Of a DNA stretch of 64,000 nt, positions 18,405-27,443 are shown one piece after another; the first letter of the stretch is position 1, and each line of letters starts with the position of its first letter. The DNA is taken from contig NC_011831.1 of assembly GCF_000021945.1 (NCBI RefSeq), positions 1,150,001 through 1,214,000 on the forward strand. The letters are read 5' to 3'. The DNA is from Chloroflexus aggregans DSM 9485. GTDB taxonomy: Bacteria; Chloroflexota; Chloroflexia; Chloroflexales; Chloroflexaceae. The notes beneath the pieces are model-generated. The model searched no databases and was not told where the DNA came from. It saw only the letters and a program-made list of their open reading frames with translations. A program made the position numbers and the translations under genes.

Positions 18405-19379
18405 ATGCGGGCACTGATTACTGGGATCAACGGCTTTGTCGGTGGTCATCTTGCCGAATATTTGCTAGCAGATGGACGCTGGGAAGTGTGGGGATTGTCT
18501 CGTTCGGCAACGATTACCCTCCCGGAACTAGCCGGCAAAGTGCCGGTGGTGCAGGCCGACCTGTCTGATCCCGAAGCGACGATGCGGGCTATCGTACAGG
18601 TGCGACCCAACGTGATTTTTCATTTAGCCGGCCAGCCCTTCGTCCCCGAATCGTTTCGTGATCCGGCCGGAACATTAGCCACCAATACCCTCGGTGCATT
18701 ACACATCTTTCTCACCCTGATCGAGTATCGGATGGCGACTCGTGTATTGGTAATCGGTACGAATGAAGAGTATGGGAAGATCGATCCTGCCGATTTACCA
18801 ATCGATGAAGATACCCCTTTACGCCCAACCAGCCCGTATGGTGTCAGCAAAGCCGCGCAGAGCCTCTTAGCCTTGCAGTATCATTACAGTCATGGCCTCG
18901 ATCTGGTACGAGTACGGCCATTTACCCATATCGGGCCACGCCAAAACGAACGATTCGTCACGGCTGCCTTTGCCCGCCAAATCGCTCGCATCGAGCTTGG
19001 CCTGCAACCTCCGGTTGTGCAAGTCGGTAATTTGGCCGCCCAACGCGATTTTTCCGATGTGCGTGATGTCGTCGCGGCCTATGCGCTCTTGGCCGAACAC
19101 GGCGAGAGCGGCGCAGTCTATAATGTCGGTTCGGGCAGAGCGGTGATGATCCGCGAGTTGCTCGATATGCTGCTGGCCGAATGCTCTGTACCGGTCGAAG
19201 TACGCCTCAATCCCGAATTAATGCGCCCTATCGATATTCCCGTTGTCGTGTGTGATGCGAGCCGTCTTCGCGCCCGTACCGGCTGGGAACCACGCTACAC
19301 GCTGGCCGAAACGTTGCACGATATCCTGACCTACTGGCGACAACGGGTTCGCGCCGAAGCACTGGCTACTACTGATTAA
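18405..19379 (+). CDS. NAD-dependent epimerase/dehydratase (GDP-mannose dehydratase-like)
   Basis: 324 aa short-chain dehydrogenase of the extended type. The N-terminal GINGFVGGHL is the NAD(P)-binding glycine motif. The catalytic part shows TNEEYG and YGVSKAAQ (Tyr-x3-Lys). FSDVRDVVAAY and YNVGSG are typical of GDP-mannose 4,6-dehydratase and GDP-6-deoxy-lyxo-4-hexulose reductase (RMD) families. Next to a mannose-1-phosphate guanylyltransferase-like gene, it probably makes GDP-rhamnose or a related deoxysugar for surface glycans. Which of the two steps it catalyses is not clear. It is transcribed divergently from carH; the ribosome-binding site is weak. Confidence 0.85.
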   Translation: MRALITGINGFVGGHLAEYLLADGRWEVWGLSRSATITLPELAGKVPVVQADLSDPEATMRAIVQVRPNVIFHLAGQPFVPESFRDPAGTLATNTLGALHIFLTLIEYRMATRVLVIGTNEEYGKIDPADLPIDEDTPLRPTSPYGVSKAAQSLLALQYHYSHGLDLVRVRPFTHIGPRQNERFVTAAFARQIARIELGLQPPVVQVGNLAAQRDFSDVRDVVAAYALLAEHGESGAVYNVGSGRAVMIRELLDMLLAECSVPVEVRLNPELMRPIDIPVVVCDASRLRARTGWEPRYTLAETLHDILTYWRQRVRAEALATTD

Positions 19380-19492
19380 GAAAATCGTCACTCTACAGGC
19401 GCTGTCTCGTAAGCTGTTTGTGGTATAGTGGCGCTATATTGTGCCCATCCTTAACTGATAGTGGCGTTGTTGTTTCACGAGAAGTGTGAGCT

Positions 19493-20605
19493 ATGAAAGC
19501 AGTAATCCTCGTTGGCGGCCAGGGTACACGTTTGCGTCCGCTCACCTGCCGCACACCCAAACCAATGCTACCACTGGTCAATCAGCCGTTTATCGAATGG
19601 ATGTTGCTCCGACTGCGCGATTACGGCATCCGCGAAGTGATCCTGGCCGTCCAGTATCTGGCCGACCGCTTCCGTACCGCCCTCGGTGATGGTTCGCATC
19701 TCGATATGCGGCTCCACATCGTGGAAGAGCCTGAACCGCGTGGTACTGCCGGCGCTGTCAAGCACGTCGAACATTTACTCGATGGAACGACGTTCATTTT
19801 TAACGGCGATGTGATGACCGATCTCGACCTGAAGGCAATGCTCGATTTTCACCGTGAACGGGGCAGTAAAGTAACCATCTCGCTCACGCCGGTTGATGAT
19901 CCGACCCAATTCGGTTTGGTTGAGACCGATCGCGACGGACGTGTGCGCCGGTTTCTGGAAAAACCGCGTCTTGAGGATATTACGACCAATTTTGTCAATG
20001 CCGGAACGTATCTGATCGAACCTGAGATCTTTCGCTACGTACCGCCCAATCAGTTCTATATGTTTGAACGTGGCCTCTTCCCGGTTGTGCTTCAGACCGG
20101 TGACCCAATGTACGGTTTTCCATCGCGCGCCTACTGGACCGATATCGGCAAGCCTCAGACATATCTCGATGTGCATCACGATATTTTGATCGGCAAAGTT
20201 CAGTATCATTTTCGCGGCCAACAAGTAGGTGAACGTATCTGGGTAGAAGGGGAAGTGGATATTCATGCAAGTGCTCAAATTGTTGGTCCGGTTGTTATCG
20301 GTCACGGCACCCGGATTGGTCGCGGGACACGCATTATTGGCCCAACGGTGATCGGCGAACGGTGTGAAATTGGTCCTGAGTGTCAAATCGAGGGCGTTGT
20401 GATGTGGGAACGCAACGTGATCGAAGAAGGCGTGACCCTGCGCAATTGTGTATTGGGTTCCGGCAACCGGATCGGTGAGCGATCGCACATCATCGATGGC
20501 ACGATTATCAGCGACGAGTGCCACATTGGACAAGAAAACCGCCTTGAACGCGGTATTCGTATCTGGCCTGGTACGACTCTCGGTGATCGAGCCATCTCGT
20601 TTTAG
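19493..20605 (+). CDS. Sugar-nucleotidyltransferase with left-handed beta-helix
   Basis: 370 aa. The N-terminal nucleotidyltransferase domain (about 1-235) has VGGQGTRLRPLTCRTPKPMLP, FNGDVMTD (metal Asp) and FLEKP. The C-terminal part (about 250-365) has hexapeptide repeats (IVGPVVIGHGTRIG, IIGPTVIGERCEIG) of a left-handed beta-helix. This arrangement is typical of GDP-mannose pyrophosphorylase of the GMPPB type; glucose-1-phosphate thymidylyltransferase is the alternative. It provides activated sugar for the epimerase at 18405. It is followed by a bidirectional terminator. Confidence 0.88.
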   Translation: MKAVILVGGQGTRLRPLTCRTPKPMLPLVNQPFIEWMLLRLRDYGIREVILAVQYLADRFRTALGDGSHLDMRLHIVEEPEPRGTAGAVKHVEHLLDGTTFIFNGDVMTDLDLKAMLDFHRERGSKVTISLTPVDDPTQFGLVETDRDGRVRRFLEKPRLEDITTNFVNAGTYLIEPEIFRYVPPNQFYMFERGLFPVVLQTGDPMYGFPSRAYWTDIGKPQTYLDVHHDILIGKVQYHFRGQQVGERIWVEGEVDIHASAQIVGPVVIGHGTRIGRGTRIIGPTVIGERCEIGPECQIEGVVMWERNVIEEGVTLRNCVLGSGNRIGERSHIIDGTIISDECHIGQENRLERGIRIWPGTTLGDRAISF

Positions 20606-20615
20606 GAGTCTTGCC

Positions 20616-20655
20616 ACGGGATGATAAACATCACGCTGTTTGTCATCCCGTTTTG
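20616..20655. terminator. Bidirectional terminator between the nucleotidyltransferase and mscL
   Basis: ACGGGATGA (20616-20624) pairs with TCATCCCGT (20643-20651), with a further AAACA/TGTTT pairing inside. TTTTGTTGTT follows on the plus strand. The two genes converge here. Confidence 0.8.
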
Positions 20656-20659
20656 TTGT

Positions 20660-21073
20660 TCAACGCTGCGCCAAGAGATCGCGAATCTCGGCCAATAACC
20701 GCTCACTTGGGGTTGGTTGAGGCAAAGCAGGTGGCTCCGCCGGTTTCGGATTGAACCGGTTGGCAGTTCGCACGATCAGAAAAATCACGAAAGCTACTAA
20801 GAGAAAATTGATTACTGCATTGAGAAATGACCCATACGCCAATACCGGACCGGCAGCCCGCGCCTCGGCCAGCGTTGTTGCCGTCTGACCGGCAAGTGGC
20901 AAGAAATAGTTGCTCATATCGGTGCGCCCGCCCACGAGTAAGCCAAGTAGCGGATTGATAATATCGTTGACGAGCGAATTGATAATCGCGGTAAATGCTG
21001 CACCGATAATCACACCCACCGCTAGGTCAAGGACATTTCCCCGATTAATAAAGGTCCGAAATTCGTTGAGCAC
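20660..21073 (-). CDS. mscL: Large-conductance mechanosensitive channel
   Basis: 137 aa from the GTG at 21073, which has a strong AGGAGG 7 bases upstream; this gives the family N-terminus NEFRTFINRGNVLDLAVGVIIG. Two transmembrane segments (about 15-45 and 80-103) are visible, with the constriction helix VIIGAAFTAIINSLVND and the cytoplasmic end helix LLAEIRDLL. It opens under membrane tension to release solutes on osmotic downshock. Confidence 0.97.
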   Translation of the reverse strand: MLNEFRTFINRGNVLDLAVGVIIGAAFTAIINSLVNDIINPLLGLLVGGRTDMSNYFLPLAGQTATTLAEARAAGPVLAYGSFLNAVINFLLVAFVIFLIVRTANRFNPKPAEPPALPQPTPSERLLAEIRDLLAQR

Positions 21074-21338
21074 GGAATTGCCTCCTTTCGCTACTACTGA
21101 GTACGCCAACCACAACGACGGCGAAATAGCTGCACGTAGGATAACGTCTCACGACAGTACGATTGCAGTCTATCAGCATGTGTCTTTACCGGCAAAAGTT
21201 GATCTGTTAACTATTGAGCATTAGTCTAAAAATCTTCACAGACGGTTGTGAGGTATGATCCTTATCCGCGCTGAATTTGTGATAACGTGTACATAGTATC
21301 ACCGATTGCCTTTGATTCTCGCGGGGAAGGACTGGGAC

Positions 21339-21668
21339 ATGGCAAGACCGAAACGACCGCCGCATCCGATGATTGCACGGGCACGCGCATATCTACGTAC
21401 CATTGCGCCCGATTTACAATATGCACCATTAATTCTACGGACCCTCGATGGGCCGCCGGGTAGTCCGCGTTATGCCGTCTCGGTGGCACGTTGCCAAAAT
21501 GTTGGCGAATGTCCGTATGCTATGGCAGATCCGTCTGTCTGCACAATCCCGAGCTGCGATTTGCGCCGTTCACTCCGGCTCTTGCTTAATGCCGACGGCA
21601 GCTTAGCTCAGGTTATTGAAGGCCACCGACGTTGGAACCCTCGTCCACTCGACGATCCCGGCTCGTAA
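21339..21668 (+). CDS. Small four-cysteine protein of unknown function
   Basis: 109 aa from the ATG at 21339 (GGAAGG upstream); a TTG 11 codons earlier is less likely. The centre has four Cys in the spacing C-x5-C-x10-C-x4-C (CQNVGECPYAMADPSVCTIPSC), which could bind zinc or an Fe-S cluster. The rest is basic, with Arg-rich ends and no membrane segment. I recognise no family. It is 24 bases before the universal stress gene on the same strand, so the two are likely co-transcribed. Confidence 0.65.
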   Translation: MARPKRPPHPMIARARAYLRTIAPDLQYAPLILRTLDGPPGSPRYAVSVARCQNVGECPYAMADPSVCTIPSCDLRRSLRLLLNADGSLAQVIEGHRRWNPRPLDDPGS

Positions 21669-21692
21669 TGAGATAGCAACAAGGAGGTTGCG

Positions 21693-22148
21693 ATGTACCG
21701 CCACATTCTCGTCCCACTTGATGGCTCAGCGCTTGCCGAACAGGTATTGCCACACGTTCATGCACTTGCCGCTAATGAAGGTACGAAGCAGATTACCCTG
21801 CTCCGTGCAGTACCACCGATCTTCACTACTAGTGTTGATTACAGCGGCATGTTGGCGACCACAGCCGATGCGATCACCACAATGGAGCAGGAAGCGCTCG
21901 AATACCTACAGCATATCGCTAAACAGTTCCAAGGTGAGGGTTATCAGGTTCACATTGAGATTAGCGCACTGCCTCCTGCCGAAGCGATTATCGAATACGC
22001 CGAAAACCACGATGTTGATCTGATCGTGATCGCCACGCATGGCCGTAGCGGGCTGAGCCGGTGGGTGTTTGGCAGCGTTACGCAGAAGGTCGTGCAAGTC
22101 GCACCAACACCGGTGCTGGTGATCCGTCCGAAGGAGGTGAAAGCGTAA
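21693..22148 (+). CDS. Universal stress protein (UspA family)
   Basis: 151 aa, a single Usp domain. The start RHILVPLDGSALAEQVLPH and the C-terminal ATHGRSGLSRWVFGSVTQKV give the ATP-binding G-x2-G-x9-G(S) motif, so this is probably the nucleotide-binding branch. AAGGAGG precedes the ATG at ideal spacing. It follows the Cys4 protein closely, which may share its stress role. Confidence 0.95.
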   Translation: MYRHILVPLDGSALAEQVLPHVHALAANEGTKQITLLRAVPPIFTTSVDYSGMLATTADAITTMEQEALEYLQHIAKQFQGEGYQVHIEISALPPAEAIIEYAENHDVDLIVIATHGRSGLSRWVFGSVTQKVVQVAPTPVLVIRPKEVKA

Positions 22149-22218
22149 GTCGCAGCGCTTGGGACAAAAGTTCACCCTGTGAATTGGGTGTGCAAAGGCT
22201 GTGTTGTGCTGTCACCTA

Positions 22219-22246
22219 TTGACGCAACCGTCACCACTCTGATAAT
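22219..22246 (+). promoter_or_regulatory. Promoter of the EF-G-like gene
   Basis: TTGACG (22219-22224), 16-base spacer and GATAAT (22241-22246), about 75 bases before the ATG. A pyrimidine tract (TTTTTTCCTTTCC, near 22263) and AAGGAGG follow in the leader. Confidence 0.6.
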
Positions 22247-22319
22247 CTGTTCTTAACAATACTTTTTTCCTTTCCAGCACACGCCCATCGGGCGCGGGCT
22301 TGCGTCAAGGAGGACAGCC

Positions 22320-24431
22320 ATGCGAGCGTTCGAATCGGAAAGGATTCACAACATCGGCATATTCGGTCACCTCGGCAGCGGGAAGACAACGCTGGCCGAG
22401 GCAATGCTGATGACCGCCCACGCCATCCCGCGGATGGGGCGCGTCGAGGACGGGTCAACTACCAGTGACTACGACCCCGACGAGCACCGACGCGGGATGT
22501 CTATTTCGCTGAGCGTGCTCCCGTTGGAGTGGAATGGTGACAAGATCAACCTAATCGACGTGCCCGGTGCGGCCGATTTTGCCGGTGAGGCAGCGGCAGC
22601 GATGCGTGTGATCGATGGCGCGTTGATCGTCATCGACGCTAGCGCCGGTGTTGAGGTAGGAACGGAACTGTTCTGGGAGATGGCCGTTCAGCAACGCATC
22701 CCCCGCATCTTGTTCGTCAATAAGCTCGACCGCGATAATGCGAATTTCTACCGCGTGATCGAGCAGGCGCGTGAGATCCTCGATGCTGCGGTTATTCCGT
22801 TGCAAATCCCTATCGGCAGCGGTAAAGACTTCAAAGGTATTATCTCGCTGCGCCAACAACGGGCATGGCTGACTAGCCCGAAGCATGACGGTGGCTATAT
22901 CGAGGCCGATGTGCCCGCTGAACTTGACACGCTAATGCACGAGTGGCGCACGGCCCTGATTGATAAAATTGCCGCAACCAACGATCATCTGATCGAACGC
23001 TACCTCGAAGGTGGTGAAGATGCACTTACCCGCGAGGAGCTGCTGCTCGGTCTCCGCACCGGCATCGCTGACGGTACGATTGTACCGGTCTTCTGTGGTT
23101 CGGCTACCGAGGTCGTTGGTATTGCCCAATTGCTCAACGGGATTATCGACTCTATCCCCTCGGCCGGGCGCAAGACGACGACGGCGACCGATCTGACCGG
23201 TGAAACTGAGATCGAACTGCGTCCCGATCGCAGTGAGCCGCTCGCAGCACTGGTCTTTAAGACAGTCGCCGATACGTATGGTAAGTTGAGCTATTTCCGT
23301 GTCTTCGCCGGTGAAGTGCGAGCCGGTATGACGCTGATCAATGCACGAACTCGGAAAGAAGAACGGATCGGACACGTCTACATTGTTCGAGGCAAAGAGC
23401 AGATCGAGGTTGAAGCGGTTGGCCCCGGTGACATCGGTTTACTGACCAAGCTCGGTGATACCCAAACGAACGACACCCTCTGTCTGCCATCACGTCCGCT
23501 GGCCCTCCAACCAATCGAGTTCCCGGCACCGGCGTTTATTGCTACGGTTAAGCCGCAGAGTCGCTCCGATCTCGATAAGCTGAGTTCGGCTCTGAGCCGC
23601 ATGATTGAAGAGGATCCCTCGCTACACGTCTCGCGTGATGCGCGCACCGGCGAAGCGCTCCTCAGCGGCCTGAGCGAAACCCATTTGCAGATCGTCGCCG
23701 AACGGATGAAGCGTAAGTTCGACGTGAATATCGACCTTGAGCTGCCGCGCATTCCGTACCGCGAAACGATTCGCTCGATTGCGACAGGCCAATACCGCCA
23801 CAAGAAACAGACCGGTGGTGCCGGCCAGTTTGCCGATGTGTCGCTGCGCGTTGAACCGCTCCCACCCGATCCTAACCGCGAAGATCCGCTTGAGTTTGTG
23901 AACGAGATCGTGGGTGGTGTCATTTCACGTGGCTTCATGCCGGCCATCGAGAAGGGTATTCGTGAGGCGATGGAAGAAGGGATTATTTCGGGCAACCCGG
24001 TCGTCGATGTTCGAGCTGCTGTCTTCGATGGCAAAGAACATCCGGTTGACTCGAAGGAAATCGCCTTTAAGACAGCGGCGAAAGAGGCATTCCGTATTGC
24101 CGCACAAAAAGCCGGGGTGATCATCCTCGAACCGATCTACAACATGGAGATCATCGTTCCTGATCAGTACGCCGGCGACGTGATGAGCGATATGAGTACG
24201 CGCCGTGGCCGCGTGCAAGGGATGATGCCGCACGGCAACGGTAAGACGGTCATTCACGCGCAGGCACCACTCGCCGAGATTCAGCGCTACGCCACCGATT
24301 TACGGGGCATGACGCAGGGACGCGGCCGCTTCTCGATTAGCTTTGCCGGTTATGAAGAGGTACCACCGCATCTGGTGAACCAGATCGTCGAAGCGTACAA
24401 GAAGGAACTAGAGGCGGCCCACAGCCATTAG
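22320..24431 (+). CDS. Elongation factor G-like GTPase
   Basis: 703 aa, the size of EF-G. GTPase motifs: GHLGSGKTT (G1, about 16-24), RRGMSIS (G2; canonical EF-G has RGITI), DVPGAADF (G3; canonical DTPGHVDF, so the catalytic His is replaced by Ala), NKLDRDN (G4). Domains II to V follow, with the domain IV segment YRETIRS and RHKKQTGGAGQFADV. The altered G2/G3 motifs place it in the EF-G2/FusA2-like group, not the main translocase, so it may have a stress, ribosome-recycling or accessory role; that is inference. Own promoter at 22219 and a terminator at 24449. Confidence 0.85.
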   Translation: MRAFESERIHNIGIFGHLGSGKTTLAEAMLMTAHAIPRMGRVEDGSTTSDYDPDEHRRGMSISLSVLPLEWNGDKINLIDVPGAADFAGEAAAAMRVIDGALIVIDASAGVEVGTELFWEMAVQQRIPRILFVNKLDRDNANFYRVIEQAREILDAAVIPLQIPIGSGKDFKGIISLRQQRAWLTSPKHDGGYIEADVPAELDTLMHEWRTALIDKIAATNDHLIERYLEGGEDALTREELLLGLRTGIADGTIVPVFCGSATEVVGIAQLLNGIIDSIPSAGRKTTTATDLTGETEIELRPDRSEPLAALVFKTVADTYGKLSYFRVFAGEVRAGMTLINARTRKEERIGHVYIVRGKEQIEVEAVGPGDIGLLTKLGDTQTNDTLCLPSRPLALQPIEFPAPAFIATVKPQSRSDLDKLSSALSRMIEEDPSLHVSRDARTGEALLSGLSETHLQIVAERMKRKFDVNIDLELPRIPYRETIRSIATGQYRHKKQTGGAGQFADVSLRVEPLPPDPNREDPLEFVNEIVGGVISRGFMPAIEKGIREAMEEGIISGNPVVDVRAAVFDGKEHPVDSKEIAFKTAAKEAFRIAAQKAGVIILEPIYNMEIIVPDQYAGDVMSDMSTRRGRVQGMMPHGNGKTVIHAQAPLAEIQRYATDLRGMTQGRGRFSISFAGYEEVPPHLVNQIVEAYKKELEAAHSH

Positions 24432-24448
24432 CGATTTATAACGTAAAC

Positions 24449-24476
24449 GGGGCGGTTGTACCAACCGCCCCATTCT
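24449..24476 (+). terminator. Terminator of the EF-G-like gene
   Basis: GGGGCGGTTG and CAACCGCCCC pair across a TAC loop (24449-24471), followed by ATTCTT, 18 bases after the stop. Confidence 0.8.
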
Positions 24477-24504
24477 TGGATGGCGATAGGTATCTGCCAT
24501 CACA

Positions 24505-24870
24505 TCACTCTGGCCGGATAAGCCTATTTTGCACCGCTTCATGCAACATCGTTAACGCATCAACCCCACCCTGCCGGTAAGCCAGCCACGGCAGCGCAGG
24601 TTTTGGTTGCTTCTGCACATTGGCCAAGCCCTGCTGCCACTGTTGTAATTCATCAACGAGCAACTGTTCCCATGCCGCCGGATCGCTGGTACGCCAACGA
24701 TGCCGGATTGCCATCAAAGCAGCTAACCGCCCTTCGTCGTACTTAACCCCGCCTGTTACCCGGCCGTCACGCTGTAACTGACACCACGCCGCGCCGCCGG
24801 TGCTCGCCATCACCGCTTGCTCGGCGGCAGCCAGTTGCTCGTCAAGGATCGCCATAAGAGATGTCGTCAT
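24505..24870 (-). CDS. Uncharacterised protein coupled to an ArsR regulator
   Basis: 121 aa from the ATG at 24870, which forms an ATGA overlap with the ArsR stop, so translation is coupled. The protein is helical, with many Gln, Ala and Trp, no signal peptide, no membrane segment and a single Cys. Segments such as YDEGRLAALMAIRHRW and DPAAWEQLLVDELQQW suggest a helical bundle. I recognise no family. Coupling suggests it works with or modulates the regulator. Confidence 0.7.
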   Translation of the reverse strand: MTTSLMAILDEQLAAAEQAVMASTGGAAWCQLQRDGRVTGGVKYDEGRLAALMAIRHRWRTSDPAAWEQLLVDELQQWQQGLANVQKQPKPALPWLAYRQGGVDALTMLHEAVQNRLIRPE

Positions 24871-25178
24871 ACCAGTTGTTCTAGATAGGTGCGCAACCAC
24901 ACGAGATTGTCAGGATTCACATAGTGGCAGACCGCTGCGCCGTCATCGTAGGCTTCGATGAGGCCGGCGTCGCGGAGAACACGTAAATGCTGGGAAATCG
25001 TGGACTGCGCGTGAGGGCCGTTGTCGGGCATGTGCAGTAAAATTTGGTTGCCAATACAGCCGGGGTGGCGCATCACGTAGCGAAGGATTTGTACACGCGC
25101 AGGATGGCTGAGCGCTTTGCAAAGCAGCGCCAACCGTCGATCATTTTGTTCGAGCATACGTTGGTGTGCTGTCGCCAT
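24867..25178 (-). CDS. ArsR/SmtB-family transcriptional regulator
   Basis: 103 aa winged helix. LCKALSHPARVQILRYV is the family opening; STISQHLRVLRDAGLIEA is the recognition helix region. There are Cys in LLCKAL, HPGCIGNQ and AVCHYV, but not the ELCVCDL metal box of classical ArsR, so the ligand may be another metal, thiol stress or none. GGAGG precedes the ATG. It heads a two-gene operon. Confidence 0.93.
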   Translation of the reverse strand: MATAHQRMLEQNDRRLALLCKALSHPARVQILRYVMRHPGCIGNQILLHMPDNGPHAQSTISQHLRVLRDAGLIEAYDDGAAVCHYVNPDNLVWLRTYLEQLV

Positions 25179-25391
25179 CGTCGGCCTCCTTTCCGCGTGT
25201 ACCTACTGTACGACGGCGCAGGGGCGATTGTCAAGAGGGGAATATGTTTCATAGCCCGACCGCAATCAAAGACACCGCCACTGCCCTTCTCCAACAATCA
25301 GGCGAGCGTGAGCCAACGCGACCCTCAACAGGAAACAACATCCGACCCCGCTCCCCATGCATGGGAAGCGGGGCCAGCGGTACGAGGCAGA

Positions 25392-27443
25392 TTACCGTTG
25401 GAGCATCGGGATGAAGACCTGCAACGACGACGGCCCAGTTTCAAAATCCGAGGCAAGGTAGTCCAGACCATCGATCAGCGGTTGTTCATCGGCCATCAAC
25501 GCGCCATCGCTCACCCGCACGATCTGGGTGACGACCCGGTACGGCCCATTCACCCCAGTCGACGCGATCTCACCGCCGTTGAACTCAACCAGCAGCGGAT
25601 TCGCACCGGCAGCCCACTCAACCGTCGTCCGCGTGATCATCATCGCGCGCCCATCGGCGTCTTGCAGGGTCGCCATCACCGCATACTGGTCAGCAGCAGC
25701 GACTTGGTATGTCGCGTGGATCTGCAACCGCTCGTACTTGCCGTTCCTATCCCAATCAGGAGTGTTCGTCGCCGTACTACCATGCCGTTCGAGACCGGGA
25801 GTACGCACCGTGAGCAGCGCTTCGAGTTGGCGGCTAAACGTGGCGCCGCTCGCGCTCACCGAGATCACATACGGCCCTGCCGCAGCGGGTGCAATCAGTT
25901 GGCCGCGATACTCGCCGGCAGCCATGCGCACTAGGTCAACCGTCTGCACGCCCTGCGGCGTCAGCAGGCTCGCTGAAACGGCGGTCGCCTCAGCCAGCGT
26001 CGCCGCTTGGACCAGCCGCGCCGTGAGAGTGAACGGTTCACCGATCGCGACTGACGATGGCAGATCAAGGAAGAGTTGCAACGGTGACTGCATCGCAGCC
26101 ACGAGCGTAACCTCAGCGGTCGTTGTCGCCGGCCCAGCCGTTACCACCGCCGTCCATTCACCAGCCGGCGGATTGGTCAGCCGGTACGTGATCAGACCAT
26201 TCACCGGATCGATCAGATACACCGAACCGGGCAGTTCTTGGGCGAGATTGGCCGGCGTGATCGCACGGCCATCGGGCGCGATCAGGGTCAGCGCCAGATC
26301 GCCATCGTTCCAGCCGAGCAAGATTTCGCCGGCATTGCCATCGAGCACGATCGGCGCGGTAAAGGTCTCACCAGCCGCAAGTGTTGTGGCAACCACTGGC
26401 GTGAAACTGACCGGCGACTGCTCGGCAGCCAAGAGTGACGGAGGCCGAGAGTGCGAGAGGCAGGTGTTCCGATAGGCGGTTGTGCCGCTCTCGATCCCGG
26501 CAACGAAGCCTTCCACACAGCTCTTGGTGGCGGGATCGGCGAAGAACCAACGTTTCGTGCCGGTTTCAAAGAACGAGACGTGGGCCGCGTTGGTGAAGCG
26601 GCGGGTAATATCGCCGCCACTGACGATCAGCGTATCATTGCGCAACGGTCGCCCGATGAACGGTATATCTGACACCGGATTGTACAGATAGCCGACTCCG
26701 CTCCGATAACCGACAATCCCGTCGTTACGGCCTTCGGTGAAGTTGAGGAAGGCCATGTAGACGGGGCCGCCATAGCCGCCAACAAACAGGTACGGCACGC
26801 CGGTCGGGTGATAGACGGTGTTAAACAGCAACATCTGGTCACTGCCCAATTGGCAGAGACCGGGGTCGCTGGCGCAGAGCTGCTCGACCAACAGTCTCGT
26901 ACCGGGGTTGAGAAGGAGAATGACTTTGATCAACGAGGCAAAGTTGACACCAACGTGAGGTGTACCCAAAGTAATCAACGCCTCAACCGGCGGATTTTGC
27001 GTATCTTCAATGTACGCTCGGCTAACGACGCCACCCATTGAGTGGGCAACCAGCAGTACCTTCCCATCCCGATCACCTCCGGCGACTGCCGCAATTTGGG
27101 GCGCTAGACATTTGGCGGCAGCCTCTTCGGCCCGCATTGTGTAGCCGGGACGTGTCTCCCAACTGGCTAGGTAGACCTCGTAGCCGGCATCGACTAGATA
27201 CGCGCCAATATCGGCAAACTCTTGTTGGGCGAGGTTGCGATCAGCGCGGATGGGGCTCTCCCCGCACGAACGTCCACTAGGGTTGAGCAGATTCCACCCT
27301 TGCCAGCCATGTACAAGGATAGCAACCTCTTTGGCCGGCGGCGTCGCCAACGCGTTTGAGACCAGCGCAGGCGAGGCCAGTGTGCCGATCAACAACACGA
27401 CTGTCGCCAGACCAAAGAGCGAACCAACCGTTATGCGCTTCAT
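25392..27443 (-). CDS. Secreted alpha/beta-hydrolase (lipase-like) with C-terminal beta domains
   Basis: 683 aa. A signal peptide spans about 1-34 (KRITVGSLFGLATVVLLIGTL...). The catalytic part (about 38-310) has the oxyanion HGW motif (VAILVHGWQGW), the nucleophile elbow AHSMGG and LGTPHVG, as in triacylglycerol lipases and PGAP1-like esterases. The C-terminal half (about 350-680) is beta-rich: a pre-peptidase-like segment (DLALTLIAPDG, GLITYRLTNPPAGEWTAVV) then Ig-like modules, probably for binding cell wall or substrate. It has its own consensus promoter and a 200-base leader. Substrate unknown. Confidence 0.88.
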   Translation of the reverse strand: MKRITVGSLFGLATVVLLIGTLASPALVSNALATPPAKEVAILVHGWQGWNLLNPSGRSCGESPIRADRNLAQQEFADIGAYLVDAGYEVYLASWETRPGYTMRAEEAAAKCLAPQIAAVAGGDRDGKVLLVAHSMGGVVSRAYIEDTQNPPVEALITLGTPHVGVNFASLIKVILLLNPGTRLLVEQLCASDPGLCQLGSDQMLLFNTVYHPTGVPYLFVGGYGGPVYMAFLNFTEGRNDGIVGYRSGVGYLYNPVSDIPFIGRPLRNDTLIVSGGDITRRFTNAAHVSFFETGTKRWFFADPATKSCVEGFVAGIESGTTAYRNTCLSHSRPPSLLAAEQSPVSFTPVVATTLAAGETFTAPIVLDGNAGEILLGWNDGDLALTLIAPDGRAITPANLAQELPGSVYLIDPVNGLITYRLTNPPAGEWTAVVTAGPATTTAEVTLVAAMQSPLQLFLDLPSSVAIGEPFTLTARLVQAATLAEATAVSASLLTPQGVQTVDLVRMAAGEYRGQLIAPAAAGPYVISVSASGATFSRQLEALLTVRTPGLERHGSTATNTPDWDRNGKYERLQIHATYQVAAADQYAVMATLQDADGRAMMITRTTVEWAAGANPLLVEFNGGEIASTGVNGPYRVVTQIVRVSDGALMADEQPLIDGLDYLASDFETGPSSLQVFIPMLQR

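Noticed and set aside
25044-25934. Two large frames (25044-25934 and 25528-26475) opposite the lipase-like gene
   Set aside because: They are Arg/Pro/Ala-rich shadows; the opposite strand has a signal peptide and catalytic motifs.
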